From the NCBI RefSeq assembly GCF_023156385.1, contig NZ_JAKZAK010000019.1, positions 56,170 through 120,169 on the forward strand: 64,000 bases of DNA. Reading direction: 5' to 3'. This DNA comes from Marinobacter xestospongiae (lineage in GTDB: Bacteria > Pseudomonadota > Gammaproteobacteria > Pseudomonadales > Oleiphilaceae). The translations under genes were made by a program, and so were the position numbers. Each line of letters begins with the position of its first letter. Position 1 is the stretch's first letter. The notes below the pieces were generated by a model that saw only the letters and a program-made list of their open reading frames with translations, had not been told where the DNA came from and ran no database searches. Positions 50,272 to 59,949 of the stretch are shown here, piece by piece.

Positions 50272-51903
50272 ATGTCATCAGCTGAGTCATGGAAGGCCAA
50301 GTACCTCAGGGAGATCGAAGAGGCCGAGGTCCGCGAGCAGCGGTGGCAGGAAGAGCGACACACCCTCGGCCGGATGCTGGTGCGTACCAGTCTGGCTTCC
50401 GAGGGTCAGGGCCCGCACCTGGACAGCCTGCTCGGGCAGTTGCGGGATCTGCTGCGCAAAGACCATTACGACCTGGAACGCCTGCGGCAGTTGCAGGCGT
50501 CTATTGATCGTCAGCTTACCCAGCTGGATGACCGCAAGCAGCAGACCTTCGGTCAGCTCAAGGAACGGGTGGATGCGCTGGTGGAAACGGCTCGCCGCCA
50601 TCCCCAGTTTCAGCCTGAGAAAGACGGTCTGCGACGACTGGAAAAAGCCTTCCGCAAGCCCGATCAGTTGCGGGAAACCCTGCCGCAATGGTTCTGCGAA
50701 CTGGCGGAGCTGGTCGCGCGGGCGCTGGCGGCGGACCCGGCGACGGAGCACAAGCCCGGATTGCTGGGGCGCTGGTTCGGCAATGGCGACGAACACCACG
50801 ACGAGACGCCGGAATTGGCGGCCCCGCTGGAGCTGAGCGACGAGGATCTGGCCCAGCGGCTGCGGATCGCCCGCCGGATCTCGGAGCTGCTGGGGCAGAT
50901 GTTGGCCCAGCTTGCCCTCGATCCTCATGCCCACGCCCGTGCCGAGACCCTGCGGGATCACCTGGCGGTGAGCAACGACTGGGCTGAACTGCGGGCCTCC
51001 CTCAACGAAGTGGCGGACCTGCTGATTGCCGCCGTGCGGCGCGGCCAACAGGAATTCGAGGCATTCCTGAAACGGCTGGATGAGCGGCTGCTGGCGCTGC
51101 AGGACCATTTCCTGGACCAGTCCGACATGCTGGCCGGTGCCCAGACCGCCTCACAGGCGTTTGACCGCGGCTTGCGGGAGGGCCTGGAAGAACTGGGGGA
51201 ACGGGTGAAGGCATCAGAAGATGTCCACGAGCTGAAGCGTTCGGTCAACGACCATATTGAAACCATCTCGGTGGTGGTGGCCCGGTATCGCGAGGAAGAA
51301 AGTGAGCGTGAGCGCCGGCTGGCCAGTCAGGTGGCGACCATGCAGGAAAAGCTGGCAGCGCTGGAGGCCCATTCGGAACAGATGCAGGAGCGCCTGCGGG
51401 AAGAGCGCAGCCGAGCCCTGACCGATGTGCTGACCCAGTTGCCCAACCGCGAGGCCTGGCAGGAGCGGCTGGCGTTCGAGTTCAAGCGCTGGCAGCGTTA
51501 CCGCCATTCGCTGACGGTGGTGATGCTGGATATTGACCACTTCAAGCGGATCAACGACTCCTATGGCCACAAGGCCGGAGACCGGGTTATCCAGCTGCTG
51601 GGCAAGACCCTCAGTGAGCGTTTGCGCAGCACCGACTTTGTTGCCCGCTATGGTGGTGAGGAATTTGTGGTATTGATGCCGGAAACTGACAACGACGGCG
51701 CCAGCAGGGTGGTGGAAAGCCTGCGCGAGCACATCGCCCAGTTGCCGTTCCACTTCCGCGGTGAGCCGGTCTCGATTACCTTCTCCGCCGGCGTGGCGCA
51801 ACTGCGCGACGGCGATGACCAGGACTCGGTGTTCGACCGTGCCGACAAGGCCCTGTACCAGGCCAAGGACGGCGGTCGTAACCGGGTGCAGGTGGCCGGT
51901 TAG
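50272..51903 (+). CDS. Diguanylate cyclase with coiled-coil N-terminus
   Basis: 543-aa soluble protein. The first 370 residues are almost wholly helical, with long heptad-like stretches (for example 330-375, rich in Glu/Arg/Gln), and have no recognised sensor domain. The C-terminal GGDEF domain is intact: RYGGEEF, an inhibitory RxxD (RSTD) five residues before, DIDHFKRINDSYGHKAGD and the terminal ADKALYQAKDGGRNRV. It should make cyclic-di-GMP. It lies 68 nt after xerC, where Pseudomonas has a HAD-hydrolase gene instead. Confidence 0.92.
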   Translation: MSSAESWKAKYLREIEEAEVREQRWQEERHTLGRMLVRTSLASEGQGPHLDSLLGQLRDLLRKDHYDLERLRQLQASIDRQLTQLDDRKQQTFGQLKERVDALVETARRHPQFQPEKDGLRRLEKAFRKPDQLRETLPQWFCELAELVARALAADPATEHKPGLLGRWFGNGDEHHDETPELAAPLELSDEDLAQRLRIARRISELLGQMLAQLALDPHAHARAETLRDHLAVSNDWAELRASLNEVADLLIAAVRRGQQEFEAFLKRLDERLLALQDHFLDQSDMLAGAQTASQAFDRGLREGLEELGERVKASEDVHELKRSVNDHIETISVVVARYREEESERERRLASQVATMQEKLAALEAHSEQMQERLREERSRALTDVLTQLPNREAWQERLAFEFKRWQRYRHSLTVVMLDIDHFKRINDSYGHKAGDRVIQLLGKTLSERLRSTDFVARYGGEEFVVLMPETDNDGASRVVESLREHIAQLPFHFRGEPVSITFSAGVAQLRDGDDQDSVFDRADKALYQAKDGGRNRVQVAG

Positions 51904-51912
51904 GGCGGCACC

Positions 51913-52146
51913 TCAGTGCCGCAGCATGGCGTCCAGTTCGTCGATGACTTCCGCCCAGTCCGAGTCATCCGCCAGGCCCTCGGCAAGGAAGTGCGCCTGG
52001 CCCTCGTTCCAGAACGGCGCCTTGGCCAGCGTGGTGTCCTGGCGCAGCGGCGCGTGACGGCGGACAAACTGCTCAATGCTGGCTTGATCCGCGGGCAGGC
52101 CGAGTTGCTCAAACAGGGTGGTCAGGGTGTGTTTGCTGGTGTCCAT
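51913..52146 (-). CDS. DUF2789 family protein
   Basis: 77 aa from the ATG at 52146, which has GAGGA 5 nt upstream. An in-frame start 10 codons earlier lacks a site. The sequence is helical, with FEQLGLPADQASIEQFVRRH and a WNEGQAHFLAEGLADDSDWAEVID segment characteristic of DUF2789. The function is unknown. It converges on the diguanylate cyclase gene with a 9-nt gap. Confidence 0.82.
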   Translation of the reverse strand: MDTSKHTLTTLFEQLGLPADQASIEQFVRRHAPLRQDTTLAKAPFWNEGQAHFLAEGLADDSDWAEVIDELDAMLRH

Positions 52147-52381
52147 TGGGGTCCTCGTCAATCCGTGTTGCGGCAAGTCGAAGCGGGCCAGTGGCTCGCG
52201 GGCACCCCTGAACAGGGCACCTCTGACTAAATCTAGCGGATGGACTGGTGTCCTGTCAGGTTATTTCGATAATCTGCCCTCAGGTGTCTGGCGGTGCCTG
52301 AAATGGCACTCATGGATGGTGTATTAAACGCGTAGCGGCACCCCGGGTTGCCGATGAAGAGGTTTCAGTGAAGGGTTTTCG

Positions 52382-55168
52382 GTGAGCGGGTTGTTGGGTC
52401 GTTGGTTGCGTTGTTGTGCGTGGTGGTTGTTGGTTCTGTCTCTGCCGTTGGCCGCGGAACCGCCGCTGGAATCCCCGCCACCGGTGCTGGGCATTGAAGA
52501 CCTGAGCTGGCTGCAGCAGCAGACCGGCTTCACCGTCGGTGTCCGCAGTGATCAGGTGCCGCTGGCGTTCCGCGCCGGAGGCACCGGCATGGCCGGCACC
52601 TACATCGATTACCTCAACCGCATCGCCAGCAAGCTCGACAAGCCCCTGGAGCAGACCGGGGCGCCAGCGGCGGAACTGGATCAGTTGCTGGCCACCGGTC
52701 AGATTGATGCCCTGGTCACCACCCTGCCGCCGGGCAAGCAGCCGCCGGAGGGCCGGGTGGTGACGCCACCGCTGATGAGCCTGACCTACGGTCTGTTTGT
52801 TGATGCCGGTGATCCCAGCATCCGCCAGCTGGCGGATCTGGAGCGCCGACGCATCGCGCTGATCGACGACGATGCCAACCAGTTCCTGATGCTCGACCCG
52901 GTGGAGAACTTCCAGCCGGTGCCGGTGGCCAACGTCAGCGAGGCGGTCAGCAAGGTGCTGTCGGGCCAGGCCGATGCCTTCGTTGGCCCGGTGCCGGTGG
53001 TGTCGGATTACCTGCAGTCGGCGATGATCAACGGCATCGGGCTGGCGGTACTGCTGGACAGCCAGCCGGTGGACGTGGTGCTGGAGATGATGGCCAACCG
53101 GCCGCAGCTGCATCGGGTACTCAACCGGGCGGTGGAGTCCATATCCCACAATGAACACCGCTCCATCCGCCAGGCCTGGCTGCCGTTTTCGGTGCCGGAA
53201 GCCGGCGAGCAGGTGGCGGTGGCGCTGACCGAGAGCGAGCAGGGCTGGCTCAAGCGCAATCCCAACCTGCGGGTGGCGTATCGCACCCTGTGGCCACCAT
53301 TCGAGTTTCTGGAGGACGGCAAGGTCCGCGGCCTGGTGCCGGATCTGGTCACCCGCCTGGAGAGCCAGCTCGGCATCACCATGGCCCGCAGCCAGTTGAC
53401 CGACCTGGCGGACGCCGAGGCCAAGCTGCGCAGTGGCGAGATCGACATTCTGCCGGCGTTGTCCCTCACCCCCCAGCGCGAAGGTGAGTTCCTGTTCAGC
53501 CGACCCTACCTGACCCTGCCGATTGCGCTGGTGATCCGCGACGATGGCCGCTTTATCGGCGATCTGCGTGAGCTGCGCCAGGAGCGGGTGGGTGTCGTGG
53601 GTGGCCAGGCCGGCCACGATTACCTGCTGATCAATCACCCGGATCTGGACCTGTATCCCATGGAGACCGTGGAGGAGGGTCTGCTGGCGCTGTCCAATGG
53701 CGACCTGGATGTGATGGTCACGCAGATTCCCGCGGTCAGCTACACCGTGGCCCGGCTGGGGTTGTCCAACCTGCGCATCACCAGCATCACCCCCTACCAG
53801 TACGAGCTGCGGTTTGCCGTCAACCGGGATCGGCCGGAGCTGTTGCGCATCATCAACAAGGCCTTGGGTAGCCTGACCCCGGAGGAAACCGAAGCGATCT
53901 ACAACCGCTGGATTCACCTCGACATCAAGCAGGAGACCGATTACACCGCGGTGCGGCGGGTGATCCTGATCGCGCTGGTGGTGGTGATGATCTTCCTGTA
54001 CTGGAACCGCAAGCTGTCGCGGGAGGTGGACGAACGAATCCGCTCGGAAGAGGCGCTGCGACGCAGTGAGGACGAGCTGCGGGCAGCCAAGCTGGAAGCC
54101 GAACGGCTGGCCAACGAGGCCGAGGGTGCCAACCGCGCCAAGAGTGAGTTCCTGGCCAATATGTCCCACGAAATCCGCACCCCGATGAATGCGGTGATCG
54201 GCTACAGTGACCTGCTCGACAAGTGCGTGACCGAACCCCAGCAACGCAGTTATCTGGAGGCGATCCGGGCCGGCAGCCGCAGCCTGCTGATGCTGATCAA
54301 CGACATTCTCGACCTGTCCCGGATCGAGGCGGGCAAGATGCGGCTGGAGTACGCCCCGCTGACCGTGCGGCGGCTGCTGGACGACGTCCGCCACATCTTC
54401 GATCTGCGGGCCCAGGAGCAGGGCATTGCCCTGGATGTGTCCGTGGACAGCGATACCCCGGCGGTGATGCTGCTGGATGAGACCCGGTTGCGCCAGGTGC
54501 TGTTCAATCTGGTGGGTAATGCCATCAAATTCACCCACGAGGGTGAGGTGACCGTACAGGCCCGGGCCAGTGACTCGCTGGAAGCGAAGGGTCCGGACGG
54601 GGCCCAGTTCTGCTGCCTGGTGCTGACCGTGACCGATTCCGGCATCGGCATTGCCGAAGACCAGCTGGAGCGGATCTTCGATGCCTTCGAGCAGCAGGAG
54701 GGCCAGAGCAGCCGCAAGTACGGTGGTACCGGACTCGGCCTGGCCATCAGCCGCAAGCTGGTGCACATGATGGGCGGGGAACTGTCGGTGGAAAGTGAGC
54801 AGGGGCGTGGCTCCACCTTCACCGTGACTCTGCGCAATGTGGAGATTGTGGAGCAGGCCGCAGAGGTGGACGAGTCCGCCCAGGAAGTCGAACACCCACT
54901 GGTGGAAACTCTCAACATGCAGGAGCGCGGCTGGCTGCGCAATCAGTTGGCGGATGACTTCGGTGATGAGTGGCAGTCGGTGCGGGAAAGTGGCGATCCG
55001 GAGCAGATGCGCTACTTTGCCAGCCGGGTACTGTCCTGGGGTCAGCGGTTCCGCTCCCGCACCGTGACGCTCTATGCCGAACGGCTGCTGGCGGACATCG
55101 ATGCCTTCAACCTGGACGCCATCAACAGCGCGCTGGACGGGTTTCCGAAACTGCTGGGTGAGGACTGA
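52382..55168 (+). CDS. BvgS/EvgS-like sensor histidine kinase with two periplasmic binding domains
   Basis: 928 aa, start GTG at 52382. A signal segment (about 8-24, ending PLAAE) leads into two tandem SBP-type-3 domains in the periplasm (about 40-275 and 285-515). One membrane helix follows (about 522-538), then a coiled coil rich in Glu/Ala, a HisKA domain ([15 protein letters not shown]) and an HATPase domain ([28 protein letters not shown]). About 75 helical residues follow. Unlike BvgS there is no receiver or clear histidine-phosphotransfer domain, and no response regulator gene is adjacent. The ligand is probably a small solute, which is inference. Confidence 0.88.
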   Translation: MSGLLGRWLRCCAWWLLVLSLPLAAEPPLESPPPVLGIEDLSWLQQQTGFTVGVRSDQVPLAFRAGGTGMAGTYIDYLNRIASKLDKPLEQTGAPAAELDQLLATGQIDALVTTLPPGKQPPEGRVVTPPLMSLTYGLFVDAGDPSIRQLADLERRRIALIDDDANQFLMLDPVENFQPVPVANVSEAVSKVLSGQADAFVGPVPVVSDYLQSAMINGIGLAVLLDSQPVDVVLEMMANRPQLHRVLNRAVESISHNEHRSIRQAWLPFSVPEAGEQVAVALTESEQGWLKRNPNLRVAYRTLWPPFEFLEDGKVRGLVPDLVTRLESQLGITMARSQLTDLADAEAKLRSGEIDILPALSLTPQREGEFLFSRPYLTLPIALVIRDDGRFIGDLRELRQERVGVVGGQAGHDYLLINHPDLDLYPMETVEEGLLALSNGDLDVMVTQIPAVSYTVARLGLSNLRITSITPYQYELRFAVNRDRPELLRIINKALGSLTPEETEAIYNRWIHLDIKQETDYTAVRRVILIALVVVMIFLYWNRKLSREVDERIRSEEALRRSEDELRAAKLEAERLANEAEGANRAKSEFLANMSHEIRTPMNAVIGYSDLLDKCVTEPQQRSYLEAIRAGSRSLLMLINDILDLSRIEAGKMRLEYAPLTVRRLLDDVRHIFDLRAQEQGIALDVSVDSDTPAVMLLDETRLRQVLFNLVGNAIKFTHEGEVTVQARASDSLEAKGPDGAQFCCLVLTVTDSGIGIAEDQLERIFDAFEQQEGQSSRKYGGTGLGLAISRKLVHMMGGELSVESEQGRGSTFTVTLRNVEIVEQAAEVDESAQEVEHPLVETLNMQERGWLRNQLADDFGDEWQSVRESGDPEQMRYFASRVLSWGQRFRSRTVTLYAERLLADIDAFNLDAINSALDGFPKLLGED

Positions 55169-55197
55169 TCGCCGTCACGACGATCGCTCCGGAGGGC

Positions 55198-55563
55198 TTA
55201 CAGGCAGTCGTACTGGCTGTTGCGGTCGAACGCCACGGACACCATGTCGTAACCGGCGTCTGAGAGGGTACGAATCAGCTCCCGGTCCTTCAGCAGGGTC
55301 ATACAGACCTTGTGGACGCTGGCCTGCAGCTGGGCGTCTTCCGGAGGCGTCGGGAAGCGGAAGTCGACAATCAGGTACTTGCGGTCCACCGCTGCGGTCA
55401 CTGGAATGTCCATCCGTTCGACGCTGTCGTAACCGATGTAAGTGGCTTCCCCGCCGGGAAACAGGTCCGACATCAGCACATCGATGTTCTCGGCTTGGGC
55501 CTGGGAGGCGGTGGCGACTCCCGAAGCCATCAGCAGGGCACAGAGCTTGGCGATCCTGGTCAT
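55198..55563 (-). CDS. Exported protein of unknown function
   Basis: 121 aa. A Sec signal peptide spans residues 1-24 (ending ASQAQA). The mature part is about 97 residues with an aromatic motif near its middle (RKYLIVDFRFPTPPED) and two cysteines, one in HKVCMTLL and one in the terminal YDCL, that could form a disulfide. I do not recognise the family. It converges on the sensor kinase gene with a 29-nt gap and is divergent from the next gene. Confidence 0.65.
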   Translation of the reverse strand: MTRIAKLCALLMASGVATASQAQAENIDVLMSDLFPGGEATYIGYDSVERMDIPVTAAVDRKYLIVDFRFPTPPEDAQLQASVHKVCMTLLKDRELIRTLSDAGYDMVSVAFDRNSQYDCL

Positions 55564-55769
55564 AATGATCTGTCCGTACGCGGTGTAACGATTCGCAAAA
55601 TTGCGTTACAAAGATTGTTACAGATCGTGAGCAACCTTGCCTGTCTCCTACCCCTACTTTTTTCAATTGTTTGCAGTTGGCACACAATGCCCGGGCCGGT
55701 GTTGGCGCTTCCGACCGCGTCGGCGATCAACTATGATGGGGAAAAACCGGTGTAAGGAGAGCCCGTTAG

Positions 55770-56444
55770 ATGTTCCAGCTGATCTTCAAGGGAGAGTGTG
55801 CCCCGGGTACCGACCTGGCCACTGCCCGTAACAACGCCCGCAGCCTGTTCAAGGCGTCCCTGGACCAGGTGGACAAGATGTTCAGTGGTCAACGGGTGGT
55901 GATCCGCAACAAGCTGGATGAGGCCCAGGCAGAGAAGTACCGCGCGGTGCTCGCCAAACACGGCATGGTGGCCCATGTGGAGCCGATGGCGGCAGCGGCT
56001 CCATCGCCCCAGCCGGCCTCTCAGTCCGTCTCACCCCAGCCTGCGGCGCAGCCCGCCTCACCACCGACAAGCTCACCACAGCCAGGCTCCGCCCAGACAA
56101 GCCCGCCGCCGGCGGACTCTGCTCCCGTGTCGAAACCGGCCGAGCCTGCCGCTTCCGGCGGGGAGGGCGTCAAGGTCGAGCCCGGGGACCGCCTGCAGGT
56201 GGCTGGCGACAAGGTGGACGACATCCTTGCCAGCAGTGGCCTGACCCTGGACCCGGTCGGCGTCGACCTGGCCGAGGTGGACGAGGTGGAGCCGCCGATG
56301 TTCGAGCACCTGGACGAGTGGACGATTGCGCCGGCCGGCAGTGACCTGGCAGAAAAGAAAGACACACCGCCGCCGGTGGTGCCAGACACCTCCCATCTGT
56401 CGATCGACAAGGGCCCGTCGGACGATGACCGCAAGGATCATTGA
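55770..56444 (+). CDS. Protein with small N-terminal domain and Pro/Ser-rich linker, function unknown
   Basis: 224 aa. Residues 1-72 form a compact domain (FQLIFKGECAPGTDL, LFKASLDQVDKMFSGQRVVI, and YRAVLAKHGMVAHVEP). The same pattern of a lysine-rich helix then FSG occurs at the N-terminus of various gammaproteobacterial proteins of unknown role. Residues 75-130 are a low-complexity Pro/Ser/Ala/Gln linker. The acidic C-terminal part has a repeated VEPGDRL / LDPVGVDLAEVDEVE theme. There is no signal peptide or membrane helix. It lies 36 nt upstream of the patatin gene and is probably co-transcribed. Confidence 0.75.
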   Translation: MFQLIFKGECAPGTDLATARNNARSLFKASLDQVDKMFSGQRVVIRNKLDEAQAEKYRAVLAKHGMVAHVEPMAAAAPSPQPASQSVSPQPAAQPASPPTSSPQPGSAQTSPPPADSAPVSKPAEPAASGGEGVKVEPGDRLQVAGDKVDDILASSGLTLDPVGVDLAEVDEVEPPMFEHLDEWTIAPAGSDLAEKKDTPPPVVPDTSHLSIDKGPSDDDRKDH

Positions 56445-56480
56445 GCCGAACAACGCTGAGCCGAGGAACAACCGCCGCCC

Positions 56481-58739
56481 GTGCCCATCTTCCTGATTCC
56501 GCTGCTGTGCCTGGCGTTCTGGTGCGTTTATCCCCAGACCGCGGGCGCGGCTGATTCCGCCGAAAACAGGGCGGCTGTCGCTGCGCCGTCTGACTGGCAG
56601 AGCACGGAACGCCCCAAGGTGGGGCTGGTGCTCAGTGGTGGCGGTGCCAAGGGGCTGGCCCATGTCGGCGTCCTGCGGGTGCTGGAAGAAATCCGGGTGC
56701 CGGTGGACTACATCGCTGGTACCAGTGCCGGCTCGGCGGTGGCGGCGATGTACGCCCTGGGTATGCCGGTGGATGAAATCGAGCAGCGCTTCATCGACAT
56801 GAACTGGTTGTCGAGCTTTCGTGACAACCCGGGCCGTATCTACCGACCGGTACGCCGTACCCGTGAAGACTGGCGTTACCCGGTGGTGCCAGGCATTGGC
56901 GTCAGCGCAGACGGCGTGCACCTGGGACAGGGGCTGATCTCCGGTCAGAACCTCGGCTTCATCCTCAACGAGCTGACCCGCGATGCCGCCCTGGTGCGGG
57001 ATTTTGACCAGCTGGCGATTCCCTTCCGCGCCGTCGCCACGGATCTGGAAACCGGTGAGGAAGTGGTGCTGCGGGAGGGCAGTTTGGCGGATGCGGTACG
57101 GGCCTCCATGAGTATCCCCGGTGTCTATGCGCCGCTCACCCTCGATGGTCGGGTGCTGGTGGACGGTGGCGTCGCCAACAACATCCCGATCAGTGTGGTC
57201 CAGGACATGGGCGCCGATGTGGTGATCGCAGTGGACATCACCGATCCCCTGGCCAGTGGCGACCGCCTGCGGGAGGCGTTTTCGGTGGTGGGGCAGCTCA
57301 CCACCATGCTGACCCGTGAGAACGCCGTGGAGCAGCTGGCGCGGCTGGGGGAGAAGGACGTCCTGATCCACCCGGACCTGGAAGGAGTAACCTCAGCGGA
57401 TTTCTACCAGGCCGCCAGGATCTTCGAAATTGGTGCCACCGCCGCCCGCCAAAAAGCCTCGGCGCTGCATGACCTGACGGTGGAGCCAGAGCAGTGGGAG
57501 GCCTACCAGACCCGGCGCGCCGAACGACCATTCCGGCCTGGTCCGGTGGTGGCCATCGAGATCAACCCCGAGTCCCGGCTGTCCGAAGAGTTCCTGCGTT
57601 CCCGTTTGCACCAGCAACTGGGCCAGCCGCTGGACGTGGCGCAGCTGGAACTGGACCTGAAGCACCTCTACGGCCTCGGCTACCACGAAACCATCAGCTA
57701 CAACCTGCGCCCTGTCGAAGGGGGCGCCGCGCTGGAGCTACGGGCCCGGGAAAAAAGCTGGGGCCCCAATTACCTCAGTTTCGGGCTGGGGTTTGAGGAC
57801 AACTTCCGCGATTACACCAATTTCAACGTCGCCGCCTCGTTGCGGATGACCGAGCTGAACCGTCTGGGTGGGGAATGGCAGACGGGTCTGCAACTGGGCA
57901 CCGAACCCTACCTGCGTAGCGCCTGGTTCCAGCCTCTGGGGTTCGGTTCCAACCAGTTTGTCGAGGCGGCGGTCGAGTACGAAAAGGAGCGCTTTAACCT
58001 CTTCGACCCGTCTGGCGAGCGCTTTGCCGATGCCGATATCAGCCATCGCCAGCTGGAGCTCAGCCTCGGCACGGCGCTGTCCATCAATACCGAAGTTCGG
58101 CTGGGGCTGACTCGGGGTTACGCCAGCCCGGGGGAGTTCCTGCGTTACCTGGCGGAGCTGGACAACCACGTCCATCAGGGTGGCCTGGAGTTGGGACTGG
58201 TGCACGATTCCCTGGATGATCCATTGCTGCCGTCCCGAGGCATGTTCTTTGGTGTGCGCGGGCACCTGGAGCGTCCGGGGCTCGGCTCCGAACGAAACAA
58301 CGACCGCCTCAGCCTGATGGTGTCCGGGGCCATGCCCTGGCGGCAGTACCGTCTGTTGGGGTCGCTCTACCTCGACTCGGTGGTGCGGGGGCAGGCCGGC
58401 CTTGAGGATGTGGTGTTGCTGGGGGGCTTCCGCCGCCTTTCCGGCTACGGCTACGGTGAAGTCAACGGTCCCGATGCCGCGCTGGCGTCGGTGTCCGGTT
58501 ACCGGGAATTCGGCGGGCCTTTCGTTCCCTTCTACGCCGGGCTTGGATTTGAAACCGGCAATGCCTGGGAGCGGCTGCGGGACGCCCGTGGCAACGACCT
58601 GCGCCATTCCTGGAGCGCCTTTGCCGGTATCGATACCTTCCTTGGCCCGGTGCAGGTCACCGGCGCTTACAATGACGAGAACCGCTGGTCGGTGTACCTC
58701 AACATCGGTTATTACCTCGGCCGCCTGTTCGAGCAGTAA
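56481..58739 (+). CDS. Patatin-like phospholipase fused to POTRA and BamA-type barrel (PlpD-like, type Vd autotransporter)
   Basis: 752-aa outer-membrane/secreted lipase. A signal peptide is at residues 1-23 (TAGAA). The patatin domain follows, with oxyanion loop GGGAKG (53-58), nucleophile S82 in GTSAG and catalytic D228 in VDGG. A POTRA-like segment is at about 350-425 (VAIEINPESRLSEEFLR onward) and a 16-strand barrel of the Omp85 type occupies about 430-752, ending with a phenylalanine-containing LGRLFEQ. This order is that of Pseudomonas PlpD, where the barrel exports the lipase. The start is GTG at 56481. Confidence 0.92.
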   Translation: MPIFLIPLLCLAFWCVYPQTAGAADSAENRAAVAAPSDWQSTERPKVGLVLSGGGAKGLAHVGVLRVLEEIRVPVDYIAGTSAGSAVAAMYALGMPVDEIEQRFIDMNWLSSFRDNPGRIYRPVRRTREDWRYPVVPGIGVSADGVHLGQGLISGQNLGFILNELTRDAALVRDFDQLAIPFRAVATDLETGEEVVLREGSLADAVRASMSIPGVYAPLTLDGRVLVDGGVANNIPISVVQDMGADVVIAVDITDPLASGDRLREAFSVVGQLTTMLTRENAVEQLARLGEKDVLIHPDLEGVTSADFYQAARIFEIGATAARQKASALHDLTVEPEQWEAYQTRRAERPFRPGPVVAIEINPESRLSEEFLRSRLHQQLGQPLDVAQLELDLKHLYGLGYHETISYNLRPVEGGAALELRAREKSWGPNYLSFGLGFEDNFRDYTNFNVAASLRMTELNRLGGEWQTGLQLGTEPYLRSAWFQPLGFGSNQFVEAAVEYEKERFNLFDPSGERFADADISHRQLELSLGTALSINTEVRLGLTRGYASPGEFLRYLAELDNHVHQGGLELGLVHDSLDDPLLPSRGMFFGVRGHLERPGLGSERNNDRLSLMVSGAMPWRQYRLLGSLYLDSVVRGQAGLEDVVLLGGFRRLSGYGYGEVNGPDAALASVSGYREFGGPFVPFYAGLGFETGNAWERLRDARGNDLRHSWSAFAGIDTFLGPVQVTGAYNDENRWSVYLNIGYYLGRLFEQ

Positions 58740-58766
58740 CGCCGCCCCGACGCTATTTCAACCTCC

Positions 58767-59198
58767 TCAGTGCCCGGGCAGCGGTGCGACCAGGTACAGT
58801 CTGGCGCGCGGGCAGGGACCATTCAGAGGCCGTTCCAGTAACGCCTTGAACTCATCCCCCGGCTGGCTGCCATCCGGCGCCGGGTGAAACAGCACATCGC
58901 CGCCCGGTACGAATTCCCAGGTCGCCAGCTCAGCATTGGCCATCGCGCTGCCCAGCGACAGCAGCGTGGCGATGCCCCGTACCTGACTCCAGGCGCAGCG
59001 GGGTTCGGGTTCGGGCACTGGCTGCGTTGCTTGGGGTTTCGGGTCGGGCACCACCGGTGCTGGCGGTGTTGGTGCCGTCGACGGTTTGGGGTCAGCGGTC
59101 GCTGGCGGCGGTTGCTGGCTGGGCGGCGTGACGGCGCAGGCGGTCAGCAACAGCGGCAACAGGCTGGTGGCCAGCCGCGGTGTCGGGTTAGCGGGCAT
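58767..59198 (-). CDS. Lipoprotein of unknown function
   Basis: 143 aa from the ATG at 59198. Lipobox LLTAC is at residues 17-21, followed by a long Pro/Gln/Thr-rich linker (about 22-65) of the kind that spans the periplasm. A C-terminal domain of about 75 residues follows, with one Cys in PRCAW and one in GPCPRARLYL. The start overlaps the 3' end of the GntR gene by 11 nt on the same strand. I do not recognise the C-terminal domain. Confidence 0.65.
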   Translation of the reverse strand: MPANPTPRLATSLLPLLLTACAVTPPSQQPPPATADPKPSTAPTPPAPVVPDPKPQATQPVPEPEPRCAWSQVRGIATLLSLGSAMANAELATWEFVPGGDVLFHPAPDGSQPGDEFKALLERPLNGPCPRARLYLVAPLPGH

Positions 59199-59919
59199 GG
59201 CTGGGCTGGGTGTCGAGGTAGCGGATGACCTTGTCGCACTGGTCGTCGGCATAGCCCTGGATGATCCGGCACAACTGCGCTTCATCACGCTGCCGGATGG
59301 CGGCGATGGAATTGCGCATGAAGCTCAGGTTGTCCGCCAGGCAATGGTCGCCGCCACCCTTGAAGGCAACGAAGGCGCAACGTTTGGCCGACGGCCAGAG
59401 GTCGTCGATGGCGGAGACAATGAAGTAGTTGTCGGCGTAGGCCAAGGAGGCCTGGGTGTAGTGGATGCCAAGGTCGAGAAACCCCGGCAGATCGTTACCG
59501 ACGCGGCAGTCTTCCATGCGCTGGTAGAGGGATTCCAGCCGGGCCATGTCGTCGGCCTGCCAGGCGCGGGCGAACTTGCGACCGGTGTGGCTCAGGTACA
59601 GCGCCATCACATCGTACAGGCTGCGGACGAAGAAACTGTCGAGCCGGGTAACGAAGGTGCCGCGGCGGGGAACGTTCTGCACCAGATGGCGCCGTTCGGC
59701 CAGCCGCAATCCTTCCCGCAGCGAACCGTGGCTGACGTTCAGCTGCCGTGCCATGGTGGATTCAACGATGCGCTCACCGGACTGCAGCTGGCCAAAGGCC
59801 ACCAGGTCTTCGAGGTGACGGGCCACCTGCTCGGTAAGGGACTCTTGCGGTTTGAACGGGGTCATGGCCTCCGGCATCGACGCTGACGGCTGGGAACCGG
59901 GTGGTGAACTGGCGCTCAT
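59188..59919 (-). CDS. GntR-family regulator with FCD domain
   Basis: 243-aa repressor or activator. The N-terminal winged helix is clear (VARHLEDLVAFGQLQSGERIVESTMARQLNVSHGSLREGLRLAE, shown by its parts ERIVES and HGSLREGL, about 30-75) with RRGTFV closing it. The C-terminal FCD helical effector domain (about 95-230) carries the metal/ligand-type histidines. FCD regulators usually respond to organic acids or sugars. The target is not evident; the next gene on this strand is the lipoprotein. Confidence 0.88.
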   Translation of the reverse strand: MSASSPPGSQPSASMPEAMTPFKPQESLTEQVARHLEDLVAFGQLQSGERIVESTMARQLNVSHGSLREGLRLAERRHLVQNVPRRGTFVTRLDSFFVRSLYDVMALYLSHTGRKFARAWQADDMARLESLYQRMEDCRVGNDLPGFLDLGIHYTQASLAYADNYFIVSAIDDLWPSAKRCAFVAFKGGGDHCLADNLSFMRNSIAAIRQRDEAQLCRIIQGYADDQCDKVIRYLDTQPSHAR

Positions 59920-59949
59920 GGTCTCACATACCGGGACTGGAAGGAATGT

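Noticed and set aside
52310..54895. 861-codon minus-strand open frame opposite the sensor kinase
   Set aside because: It is antisense to two binding domains and a histidine kinase with all motifs. The shadow has none.
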